A stretch of 23,022 nucleotides of DNA from DASTOB01 sp035720425 (GTDB lineage: Bacteria > Chloroflexota > Limnocylindria > Limnocylindrales > CSP1-4). This document shows positions 13,972 through 20,907 of the stretch, piece by piece. Positions within the stretch are counted from its first letter, which is position 1. Each line of letters opens with the position of its first letter. A model generated the notes under the pieces. The model was not told the origin of the DNA and made no database searches. It was given only the letters and a program-made list of their open reading frames with translations. Location of the stretch: the NCBI GenBank assembly GCA_035720425.1, contig DASTOB010000174.1:1-23022 (forward strand), read 5' to 3'. Made by a program: the position numbers and the translations under genes.

Positions 13972-15258
13972 TCAGGGCGTGTACGGCGACGGAGTCGGGC
14001 CGTAGAACGTCCCGGCCGGGACCGTCTCGGTTGGGTCGTGACAAGCCTGGCACGTGCCGCGGTTGTCGATCTTGAGCAACCGGCTGTCCGTGCCGCCCGC
14101 CGATCCGTCCGGGTAGGTCCGAGCCTGCGAGAAGGTGCCGTTCATCACGGCGTTGGTTCCGTGGGCGACGTGGCACGTCGTGCACGGCTTGTTCGACGTG
14201 TTCGAGTGGCGATACGTGAAGATCGCGTCCCCGCTGTTGGTCTCGTACGGCCTCGTCGTCACGGCCAGGTACCGGCTGTGGCACTGCGAGCACCACTGGT
14301 TGATCTGGCCGTTGAACGTGCTGGCGAGCCCGTTCGGGGCGTCGTTGGCGGTCACTCCCGACGGCGGTGGCGCCGTGTAGTCCACGGCGGGATCCCACGG
14401 CACCGCCCGATGGAAGTAATCGCCCATGAGGTTCGTGTAGCCGGGCAGGGCGAGGACCTGGCTCGCAAGGAGCGTCCCCGTCCCACCCTTGGACTGGATG
14501 ACGGTGTAGTTGCGGACGTCGGTGAAGTTGCCGTCGGCGTCCTGCGGCGGAAGGGCGGCGTCGGTGACCGCGATGTCCGTCGTTGCCGCGGCGAACGTGT
14601 CGCCAGTCTCCGTGTGCGGCGCGGGAATCGGTTTGAGGATGCGGTAGTTGCCGTTCCCATGCGGGTTGTGACAGCTCGCGCAGGTCATCCCGGAGACCGT
14701 GCCGCCCGGGTTGGAGGCCGGGTCGAACGTCGTGCCCGGCGTGCCGCTGATGTTGCCCCAGGCGATGCCCTTCGCGACGACGGCGGTGCCGTCGAACGCG
14801 ATGTGGGCGGAGGTGACCGGCTGACCGGAGGCCAGCACGGAGACCTTCGTCCGCTGGGACGTGTCACCGGCCGTGTTTCGCACGTAGGTGACCCGTGAGG
14901 GATTCGCGGAATCGATCCGGGCCTCGACGAAGCCACCGTTGCGAAGCGCGCCGAGCACGGGGCTGCCCGTGGTGCGAGCCGCCACCGTGTACTGGATGCC
15001 GCTCTCGACGTCGGTCGTGGCGCCCGCGCCGTCCGCGCCGTGGCAGGACAGGCAGAGCGCCTCCTCGCTGGGAGCGGCGAGGAGCATGGCTCCCTGCGCG
15101 GTGTGGGCCCGGTGGCAACCGGCGCAGCTGTCGGCCGTCAGCGTGCTGAAGCCAGAGTTCGCCGGTGCGACGTGGGGTCCGCCATCCGCGAGGGTGGGAA
15201 TCGCGGCAAGGAACAGCCAGACGGCGCCGCCCACAAGGAGAAGCGCCCAACGTCTCAC
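13972..15258 (-). CDS. OmcS-like exported hexaheme cytochrome, paralog 1
   Basis: The start is GTG at 15258, set by a near-perfect AAAGGAGGTGA ribosome-binding site 8 nt upstream. The frame is open to 15294, but the site lies inside that extension. The 428-residue product has a classical signal peptide (MRRWALLLVGGAVWLFLAA, cleavage likely near residue 24). Six CXXCH motifs start at Cys 45, 69, 193, 323, 359 and 403. Six histidines outside the motifs (29, 52, 152, 200, 351, 366) are conserved in the neighbouring paralog, matching six bis-histidine hemes. His52 follows the first motif as CHRAH. This is the spacing of OmcS His16 in CHTMH, which as I recall ligates a heme of the next subunit in the filament. 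Length and motif order also match OmcS (about 432 residues, six hemes). It follows the NHL-repeat gene by 103 bp. Confidence 0.92.
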   Translation of the reverse strand: MRRWALLLVGGAVWLFLAAIPTLADGGPHVAPANSGFSTLTADSCAGCHRAHTAQGAMLLAAPSEEALCLSCHGADGAGATTDVESGIQYTVAARTTGSPVLGALRNGGFVEARIDSANPSRVTYVRNTAGDTSQRTKVSVLASGQPVTSAHIAFDGTAVVAKGIAWGNISGTPGTTFDPASNPGGTVSGMTCASCHNPHGNGNYRILKPIPAPHTETGDTFAAATTDIAVTDAALPPQDADGNFTDVRNYTVIQSKGGTGTLLASQVLALPGYTNLMGDYFHRAVPWDPAVDYTAPPPSGVTANDAPNGLASTFNGQINQWCSQCHSRYLAVTTRPYETNSGDAIFTYRHSNTSNKPCTTCHVAHGTNAVMNGTFSQARTYPDGSAGGTDSRLLKIDNRGTCQACHDPTETVPAGTFYGPTPSPYTP

Positions 15259-15361
15259 CGTCCTCACCTCCTTTCTCATCTCTCTCGATAGCACTGGTTG
15301 GGCCGCCCGTCACGGCGGCGATCGCTCGTCCCGGCTCACCTCCTGTTCGCTGCTCGCGTGG
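15259..15361 (-). promoter_or_regulatory. Leader of hexaheme gene 1 with strong ribosome-binding site
   Basis: The 103-bp gap between the NHL-repeat gene and the first hexaheme cytochrome carries the AAAGGAGGTGA ribosome-binding site (15264-15274). A second copy of AGGAGGTGAG lies near 15335-15345 and is not followed by a usable gene. A 6-bp stem with 6-nt loop is at 15302-15319. The strong site suggests the first hexaheme protein is made in larger amounts than its neighbours. Confidence 0.5.
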
Positions 15362-16411
15362 TCAGTAGCTCCAAACCTGCACCCGGTCGTTGACCGAGTC
15401 GGCCACGTAGATGCGGCCGCGGGCATCGGTCGCCCCGCCGGTTGGAAACTCGAAGGCGCCGTCCTCGATGCCCTGCTGCCCGAACGAGCCGAGATACTCG
15501 AGACGCTCGGAGCCGGTGCGGAGGGTGGCGTAGACGAAGACCGCCTGGCCGGTCGTGTCGACGACGTAGACCTGCCCGCGGCCGTCGATGGCGACCCCGC
15601 GCGGCAGCCCCAGGTTGCCGATTCCGGCCCCCCGGCCCACCTGCGCCGCAAGATTGCCGGCCGGGTCGTACACGAGCAGGCGGCCGTGGTTGCTGTCCGT
15701 GACATACGCGTTGCCGGCCGCGTCGAGCGCGATCCCGTTCGGGAACGCGAGCCGGTCCGCGGCACCGAACGTGCGAACCAGGTCGCCGGACCGGTCGATC
15801 ACGAGGACCTGCTGCGCGTCGCCGGCAAGATCGGTGACGTACAGCGTGCCGGCCGCGTCGAAGGCGAGCCCGAGCGGCTGCCAACCAGCGACCTCGGTCG
15901 GGGCGAGGAGTTCGCGCTGGTACCGGCCGTCGCGGTCGTACACGTAGATCGTGCCGCGCGGTCGATCGGATACGAAGACCTCGCTCGTGAGCGGGTCGAT
16001 CGCGGCATAGACCGGGACGTGGTCGGAGCCGGTCGCGGCCGGCGGTTCGAGTGTCGCCACGAGGTTCCCGCCGGCGTCGTAGGCGCGGGTGACCTTGGCG
16101 CCGCCGGTCTCGGTCACGTAGATCCGGTCGCCGGACGGGCTCACGGCGATCCCGGTCGGCCGGTCCGGTCCGTAGATGCTCGTCGCGTATCCGGGCATCT
16201 GCGGAACGGTCGGGATCTGCGGGAGCGGCAGCGGCTGGCGAAACAGGAGGTACCAGAGGAGCAGGCCGAGCAGGGCGGCGAGCAGGCCGATGAGGACGAC
16301 GAGGAGGGCAAGTCGTCGGCGACGGCGTCGGTCGTCCGTCGGAGCGGCCGGGCCGGGGGCGGTACCGCTCGGGCCGGGGGCGGTACCCGCGGGAAGGGCT
16401 TCGGCCGTCAT
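15362..16411 (-). CDS. Membrane-anchored NHL-repeat beta-propeller protein
   Basis: The 349-residue protein has a Pro/Ala-rich cytoplasmic tail, a basic stretch (DDRRRRRR) and one membrane helix (about 33-57). An external beta-propeller follows, built from NHL-type repeats: PTGIAVSPSGDRIYVTE, PLGLAFDAAGTLYVTD, PNGIALDAAGNAYVTD, PRGVAIDGRGQVYVVD and PTGGATDARGRIYVAD. NHL propellers are usually binding scaffolds. Its ATG overlaps the upstream TPR stop by 4 bp (ATGA). No heme motif or catalytic residues are seen. I recall an NHL-repeat protein being encoded next to omcS in Geobacter, so this pairing may be meaningful. An assembly or anchoring role for the cytochromes is inference. Confidence 0.92.
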   Translation of the reverse strand: MTAEALPAGTAPGPSGTAPGPAAPTDDRRRRRRLALLVVLIGLLAALLGLLLWYLLFRQPLPLPQIPTVPQMPGYATSIYGPDRPTGIAVSPSGDRIYVTETGGAKVTRAYDAGGNLVATLEPPAATGSDHVPVYAAIDPLTSEVFVSDRPRGTIYVYDRDGRYQRELLAPTEVAGWQPLGLAFDAAGTLYVTDLAGDAQQVLVIDRSGDLVRTFGAADRLAFPNGIALDAAGNAYVTDSNHGRLLVYDPAGNLAAQVGRGAGIGNLGLPRGVAIDGRGQVYVVDTTGQAVFVYATLRTGSERLEYLGSFGQQGIEDGAFEFPTGGATDARGRIYVADSVNDRVQVWSY

Positions 16412-17403
16412 CGGTCGTCTCCCGCGCCCGGGGTCGGCAGGTCCGGCAGTGGCGCGGCGGGGACCTCGTCGGACCCCGCTCCCACCCGCGCCAGGCCCAA
16501 GCGGGCGGCCGTGCTGTCCGGGTCGAGCGCGAGGGCTTCCTCGTAGCGTGCCGCCGCGGCCGCGGTGTCACCGCGCGTCTCGGCGATGAGGGCGAGGCCG
16601 ATCCGTGCCTCGACCGCCGCGGGACCGTCGAGCAGCGCAGACAGGCGCGCATCGGCCGTCGGGAGGTCCCCGGCCTGCATGATCGCCATCGCTGCTGCCC
16701 ACTCCGCGAGCGCGACGTCGCCCGCGTCCGTGTAGGCGGTGGCGAGGGCGTCGTACGGCTCCCCCCAGCCGATCGGCACGAAGTCGATCGCCCGGCGGAG
16801 GGCAGCGATCGCGTCGTCCGGCCGGCCGACGGCGACGTACGCCTGGCCGAGCAGGTTGAGCGCGTCGGCGTCCGCCCGCTTGATCGCGAGCGCGCGCTCG
16901 AGATGGCCGACGGCGTCCTCCGCCCGATCCTGGCTGAGCGCGATCGACCCGAGCGCGTAGTAGGCGGACTCGAGGGTCGGGTCGACGTTCGCCATCTCGG
17001 TCCCGACGAGCGCCGCAACCACCGCCTCGTAATCCGCGACGGCGGCGTCGAGCTGCCCGGCTGCGAGGTACGCCCGACCGCGGCTCAGGTGGGCGAGGGT
17101 GTCCGCCTTGCCGGTCTCGAGGATCGCGTCGTACTGGTCGATCGCGTCGGGGTAGCGGCCAGCCGCGAAGTAGGCGTCGGCGAGCTGGCCGCGCGCGGAG
17201 ATGTCGGCTGGGTCGGCGCGGACGGCCTCCTCGAGGGCGGCCGTCCGGCGATCGACGATCGTCGGCGCGGCGGGCCGCCAGCGATCGGCCACGTAGATCG
17301 CCGTGAAGGCGACCGCCGCGACCGCGATGAGGAGGAGTAGCCGGCGGATCGAGCGCTCGATCACGCGGTCCGGGACGGCGCTGAGGGACGACAGTCTGAA
17401 CAT
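16408..17403 (-). CDS. Membrane-anchored TPR protein
   Basis: I set the start at the ATG at 17403, which has GAGGA about 9 nt upstream. A GTG at 17421 would add six residues but has no such site. The 331-residue product has a membrane helix at about 21-39, with tetratricopeptide repeats filling about 54-300 (ARGQLADAYFAAGRYPDAID, AHLSRGRAYLAAGQLDAAV, ALNLLGQAYVAVGRPDDAI and others), and a Pro-rich tail. It should present its repeats outside the membrane and act by protein binding. It is the first gene of the TPR, NHL, hexaheme, hexaheme, octaheme cluster and overlaps the NHL gene by 4 bp. Chaperoning or tethering of the exported cytochromes is a reasonable but unproven role. It is not closely similar to the TPR protein at 9116-10123. 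Confidence 0.9.
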   Translation of the reverse strand: MFRLSSLSAVPDRVIERSIRRLLLLIAVAAVAFTAIYVADRWRPAAPTIVDRRTAALEEAVRADPADISARGQLADAYFAAGRYPDAIDQYDAILETGKADTLAHLSRGRAYLAAGQLDAAVADYEAVVAALVGTEMANVDPTLESAYYALGSIALSQDRAEDAVGHLERALAIKRADADALNLLGQAYVAVGRPDDAIAALRRAIDFVPIGWGEPYDALATAYTDAGDVALAEWAAAMAIMQAGDLPTADARLSALLDGPAAVEARIGLALIAETRGDTAAAAARYEEALALDPDSTAARLGLARVGAGSDEVPAAPLPDLPTPGAGDDR

Positions 17404-17664
17404 CGGTGTTGGTCCTCGCACGGCGACCCGGTCCGCCGCCGGGGGGAAGGGAAGCCCGGCGGCGGGCCGCGTCCGCGAGCATCGTCGGGCGCGGGCACGC
17501 CCGATCCCATCCGCCGGGCGATAGAAAGCTGGGTACAGGCGGGGCGCCGTCGATCGGGCTCGGCTGTATCGGTCGGGGGAGATCGGCCGCCGGTCGGACG
17601 GTCGGCGGTTCGGTCGGCGGTTCGGTCAGCGGTTCGTTCGGTCGCGTCGGCGCGGTCGCGTCGG
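17404..17664 (-). promoter_or_regulatory. Leader region of the cytochrome cluster, hairpin and tandem repeat
   Basis: This 261-bp gap has a perfect 11-bp inverted repeat at 17433-17443 and 17455-17465, with an 11-nt pyrimidine-rich loop in the minus-strand RNA. It lies about 30 nt before the TPR start. A 12-bp tandem repeat (cggtcggcggtt) has two exact copies at 17599-17610 and 17611-17622 and one with a single change at 17623-17634. The hairpin could end transcription from the two-component genes or act in the leader of the cytochrome operon. No clear -35/-10 pair was found. Confidence 0.55.
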
Positions 17665-18015
17665 TCAGGTGGCGGCCCGCTCCGCGCACGACTCCCGGAT
17701 CAGCTCGAGCAGGCGGTCCGGCGTCGTGGGCACGGCGTTGCGCCGGATGCTCCACGACTCTGGTGAGCCGATGTTCACGTCCACGAGGAGCGCGCAGCGG
17801 CTCCGCTCGAGCAGGTCGAGCGGCTCGAGCGGCCCGCCCTCCTCGAACACGATCGCGTCGACCCCGCGCCGGAGCGCGTCATCGAGCCCGCACGTGTCGG
17901 TCTCGTCGACCACCGCGACGTCGAGTGCGCCGTGCCGCTCGAGGAGCTGCGCCAGCCCAAGCCCGAACAGCGCGTGGCGGTAGAGGACGAGGACGCGGAT
18001 GGCCTTGACGGCCAT
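17665..18015 (-). CDS. Stand-alone degenerate receiver (pseudo-receiver) protein
   Basis: The ATG at 18015 has AGGAG about 7 nt upstream, giving 116 residues. The N-terminal half aligns by eye with the adjacent response regulator: IRVLVLYRHALF against LRVLLVDDQPLF, and DAIVFEEGGP against DIVVMDVQMP. The two acidic pocket residues become Tyr12 and Arg13, and the phospho-accepting aspartate becomes Glu58. The conserved threonine and lysine cannot be found either. There is no DNA-binding domain. It should not be phosphorylated in the usual way. It may bind the kinase or regulator constitutively. It lies 137 bp after the response regulator and shares its orientation. Alternative: an unrelated small alpha/beta protein, since the second half is poorly conserved. 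Confidence 0.8.
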   Translation of the reverse strand: MAVKAIRVLVLYRHALFGLGLAQLLERHGALDVAVVDETDTCGLDDALRRGVDAIVFEEGGPLEPLDLLERSRCALLVDVNIGSPESWSIRRNAVPTTPDRLLELIRESCAERAAT

Positions 18016-18077
18016 GGGCCGGCTCCTGTGTGACCACCGGCGGCGCGCCGGCCGCAGGATCGTAGGCCGCCGCGGCC

Positions 18078-18095
18078 CGGTGGGCCATCCCACCG
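18078..18095 (-). terminator. Short GC-rich hairpin downstream of the response regulator
   Basis: A 7-bp perfect stem (cggtggg and its complement) with a 4-nt loop starts about 58 bp downstream of the response-regulator stop. No U-tract follows, so it is only a candidate terminator or processing site before the pseudo-receiver gene. Confidence 0.35.
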
Positions 18096-18125
18096 ACTGC
18101 ACAATTCCGGACCGGGCTGATCTCT

Positions 18126-18159
18126 ATCGGCCGACCTACGCGATCGGGCGACCTATGCG
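18126..18159. repeat. 17-bp direct tandem repeat at the response-regulator stop
   Basis: Two adjacent 17-bp units (18126-18142 and 18143-18159) differ at two positions. They share the core ATCGGSCGACCTAYGCG, and one unit spans the stop codon of the response regulator. The spacing of 17 bp is not a helical turn multiple. It may be an incidental duplication. Confidence 0.7.
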
Positions 18160-18860
18160 TCCCGGTCCGTCCCGTTCCCGGGTGGCGCGGGGAGGTATCC
18201 CTTGCGCACGGCGAACGCGGCCGCCTGAACGCGGTTCGTCAGGTGGAGCTTCTCGAGCGCGTTGTGGACGTGGTTCTTGACCGTCCCCTCGGTGATCACG
18301 AGGCGATTGGCGATCTCCTTGTTGCTGAGGCCGGTGGCCACGAGGCCGAGCACCTCCGCCTCGCGACGGGTCAGTTGCGTCCCCTCCGAGACCTGGGCGG
18401 CGGCGACCGACGGGATCCGGGGCGGACCCGTCCGCAACACCTCGAGGAGCTTGCCGGCGATACCCGGAGCGATCGGTGCCTCGCCGCGGAGGAGCCCACG
18501 GAGGTCCTCGAAGAGCTGCTCCGGGCGGACGTTCTTGAGCAGGTACCCGTTCGCGCCGGCCTTGATCGACTCGAACAGGTCGTCGTCGTCCTCCGACACG
18601 GTGAGCATGACGATCTTGGCCGCGATCCCAGCCTGTCGGAGCGCCCGGACGCCCTCGACCCCATTCGCGCGCGGCATCTGGACGTCCATCACGACGATGT
18701 CCGGACGGAGGGCGCGCGCCTTGTCGAGGGCGTCGAGGCCGTCCTCGGCCTCGCCCACCACGGTCAGGTCGAACTGGCTGCCAATGAGGGTCGCGAGCGC
18801 TCGTCGGAAGAGCGGTTGGTCATCGACGAGCAGCACTCGCAGCCGGGGCGGCTCGTGCAC
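18153..18860 (-). CDS. NarL/LuxR-family response regulator
   Basis: The 235-residue protein has a canonical receiver domain (about 7-122) with acidic residues Asp13 and Asp14, phospho-acceptor Asp59 in IVVMDVQMP, Thr87 and Lys109. A LuxR-type helix-turn-helix (about 162-222) reads TQLTRREAEVLGLVATGLSN, KEIANRL, TEGTVKNHV, and ends in the typical HLTNRVQA region. The GTG start at 18860 is set by GAGGAG 7 nt upstream and overlaps the end of the kinase gene by 41 bp. It is the expected phosphorylation partner of that kinase. Regulation of the cytochrome operons downstream is likely from position but not shown by a recognised binding site. Confidence 0.95.
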   Translation of the reverse strand: MHEPPRLRVLLVDDQPLFRRALATLIGSQFDLTVVGEAEDGLDALDKARALRPDIVVMDVQMPRANGVEGVRALRQAGIAAKIVMLTVSEDDDDLFESIKAGANGYLLKNVRPEQLFEDLRGLLRGEAPIAPGIAGKLLEVLRTGPPRIPSVAAAQVSEGTQLTRREAEVLGLVATGLSNKEIANRLVITEGTVKNHVHNALEKLHLTNRVQAAAFAVRKGYLPAPPGNGTDRDA

Positions 18861-20715
18861 GGTGGATCTCCTCGGGCCCGAGGCGGACGACGACCCGGGT
18901 CCCTGCTCCTGGAGCAGTATGAACGTCGAGCGTGCCACCGATCTGGTGGACCCGCTCGCGCATTGACGTGAGGCCGAACCCGCCGTCGAGCGAGGCCACG
19001 GCGGTGGCGGGATCAAAGCCCACACCATCGTCCTCGACGGACACGACCGGCGACGCAGACCGACAGTCCATGCGCACGAACACCTCGGTCGCGCCGGCGT
19101 GCTTGCGCACGTTCGTCAACGCCTCCTGCACGACGCGCAGAAGCTGGACCTCGCTGCGAGGTGGGAGCGCCTCGCGGGCATCGCCCTCGCACACGAGGGA
19201 CGCGCGGATCCCCGTCTGGCGGGTGTACTTGCGCAGGTAGTCGCGCAGGGCTCCCTCGAGGCCCACCTCCGGCGAAATCGTCTCGCGTAGTCCGAGGATC
19301 GCCTCGCGCACGTCGCGATAGGCCTCATCGGCGATGTCGGCCAGCTCGCCGAGCTCCTGGGCCACGGCGCGGCCGCCGGCGACCAACGTGCCGGCCGAGT
19401 CCGAGGCGCCGGCTGTCGACTCGATGGCTCGCAGTCGGAGGTGGATGACACCGAGGACCTGGGCGAAGCTGTCGTGGAGTTCGCGGGCGATCCGGTCTCG
19501 CTCGGCGAGGATCGTCCACTGCTCCTCCGCTTCGCGCAGGCGGGCGGTCCGGACCGCGATGGCGGCCATGTCGGCCAGGGCTCCGAGAACCGCCCCGTCC
19601 GACTCGGTGAACGGGATGCCGCTGCGGCGTACCACGCACAGCTCGCCGAGGATCCGGTCGGGACCGCGCAGCGGGCGCGAGGCGAAGCCGGCCGACGGCA
19701 CGCCCGCCCGGAGCGGGCAGGCCGGATTCGGCGGATGGACACCTTGCGCGACGGCATGGGCGATCGTGCACGTCGACCCGTCGTCCGCGAGGGCGAGGCG
19801 ATCGGCTGTCGCCAGGTCAGCGGGGTCGGCCAGGGCTCCGCGGTCGGCCAGGGCTCCGCGGTCGGCCAGGGCTCGGCGGTCGGCCAGACACGCGACCGCC
19901 CGATCGGCCGCCAGGAGGTTTCGGGCGTGGCGCGTGATGCCGTCGAGGATCTCGCGGAGGTCCCCCGGGCGGGTCAGCTGAATGGCAACTTCATAGAGCG
20001 CCGCGCGCTCGTGCTCGCGCCGCCGGAGATCGTCGACCAGCCGACCGAGCTCGATCGCGGTCGCGATCTCGCCGGCGATGTCGGCGAGCGCACTCGCCGA
20101 GACGTCCGGGCGGACCGCCGGGTGGAAGACGAGCCTGATTCGGCCGACGCGGGCCGCCGGGCCGCCACGCAGGAGCGGGATGTCGAGCACCGTACTGTCG
20201 ACCGCCGTGTCCTCCGTCCACGTCGGTTCGAGCAGGACCTTGTCGAGCGGCGCCTCGAGGAGGGAGCCGACCCACGACAGCCCGGGCGCGAGGATCCGCG
20301 GATGGCGGATCACGACCGCGCCGGGGTGCGGGTCGTCGACCCGGATGTCGCCGGCGAGTGCGCCGGTCCGGTCCGCAACCTGGGCGAGCGTCTCCGTGAG
20401 CATCTCCGGCATCGACAGATGGGCGCGCGTCGCCGCGCTCACTGCGTGGGTGAGCGTCAGGTCACGGTTCTGGGCGACCGTCCGGCGCTGGGCGCGGTCA
20501 ACGATGGTCGCCATGGCGGCAGCGAAGGCGACCACGGCCACGGCCATGAGGAGCGCGGCGACAGCGTGGACCGTGTCGCGCGGGTACGCCTCGTCGAGAA
20601 CCGAGAAACGGACGAGCTCGAAGGCCCACACGAACCCGACCGGCAGGAGCAGGCCGAGCCACTTGATCCGGCGAAGGTCACGCGTTCCGTCGCGCTCGTC
20701 CATGCTCGCGACCAT
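18820..20715 (-). CDS. NarX-like membrane sensor histidine kinase with GAF domains
   Basis: The start at 20715 gives 631 residues. ATG codons at 20703 and 20850 are alternatives, none with a clear ribosome-binding site. Two membrane helices (about 18-38 and 51-72) are separated by only about 12 residues, so there is no large external sensor domain as in NarX. Two GAF-like regions follow (about 95-225 and 235-392), then a HisKA_3 domain with ERDRIARELHDSFAQVLG (His414), and an HATPase domain with EALTNVRKHA (Asn535), DDGVGF (562-567) and GGFGLTSMRERV (578-589). Sensing is therefore probably within the membrane or in the GAF domains. Cys332 and other cysteines in the second GAF are possible redox ligands, which is speculation. 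A hexapeptide repeat (ALADRG) interrupts the second GAF near residues 282-300. The gene overlaps the response regulator. Confidence 0.94.
   Translation of the reverse strand: MVASMDERDGTRDLRRIKWLGLLLPVGFVWAFELVRFSVLDEAYPRDTVHAVAALLMAVAVVAFAAAMATIVDRAQRRTVAQNRDLTLTHAVSAATRAHLSMPEMLTETLAQVADRTGALAGDIRVDDPHPGAVVIRHPRILAPGLSWVGSLLEAPLDKVLLEPTWTEDTAVDSTVLDIPLLRGGPAARVGRIRLVFHPAVRPDVSASALADIAGEIATAIELGRLVDDLRRREHERAALYEVAIQLTRPGDLREILDGITRHARNLLAADRAVACLADRRALADRGALADRGALADPADLATADRLALADDGSTCTIAHAVAQGVHPPNPACPLRAGVPSAGFASRPLRGPDRILGELCVVRRSGIPFTESDGAVLGALADMAAIAVRTARLREAEEQWTILAERDRIARELHDSFAQVLGVIHLRLRAIESTAGASDSAGTLVAGGRAVAQELGELADIADEAYRDVREAILGLRETISPEVGLEGALRDYLRKYTRQTGIRASLVCEGDAREALPPRSEVQLLRVVQEALTNVRKHAGATEVFVRMDCRSASPVVSVEDDGVGFDPATAVASLDGGFGLTSMRERVHQIGGTLDVHTAPGAGTRVVVRLGPEEIHRARAAPAASAARR
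19824..19887. repeat. 18-bp in-frame tandem repeat inside the kinase gene
   Basis: Units of ggtcggccagggctccgc start at 19824, 19842 and 19860, with one base changed in the third, and a partial unit at 19878-19887. They encode repeated ALADRG on the minus strand within the second GAF region, without a frame change. Confidence 0.93.
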
Positions 20716-20780
20716 GGTCAGCTGTCGGCCGACGGACCAGTGCCGTACGGCCCGGGCGAGCCGGGACCGTTCGGCCTCCC

Positions 20781-20827
20781 GGCCGCGCCCCGTGCGCCTG
20801 GCCGCGCCCCGTGCGCCTGGCCGCGCC
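20781..20827. repeat. 19-bp tandem duplication upstream of the kinase
   Basis: Two exact copies of ggccgcgccccgtgcgcct lie at 20781-20799 and 20800-20818, followed by a 9-bp partial copy at 20819-20827. The period is not a multiple of three. This argues that the region is non-coding and favours a kinase start at 20715 or 20703 rather than 20850. Confidence 0.9.
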
Positions 20828-20878
20828 GCCGGCGCACGTCCCGTGCCCATCGTCGGATTTGGTCGGTGCTGGGACGGG

Positions 20879-20907
20879 ACCCTATCCGGTCATGACTGTG
20901 CTGTCAC
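20879..20907 (-). promoter_or_regulatory. Candidate promoter of the histidine kinase operon
   Basis: On the minus strand GTGACA (20907-20902, five of six matches to TTGACA) is followed after exactly 17 nt by TAGGGT (20884-20879) as a weak -10 element. Transcription would start near 20872. The -35 hexamer lies within the left arm of a 16-bp inverted repeat, which would make that arm a natural operator. The -10 match is modest. Confidence 0.45.

Noticed and set aside
12590..15258. The two hexaheme genes as an assembly duplication artefact
   Set aside because: The paralogs are clearly similar in protein but differ through much of their sequence, including loops, signal peptides and leaders, so they are true diverged copies.
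17433..17465. Classical intrinsic terminator
   Set aside because: The stem is strong but no U-tract follows on the minus strand, so I left it as a regulatory candidate.
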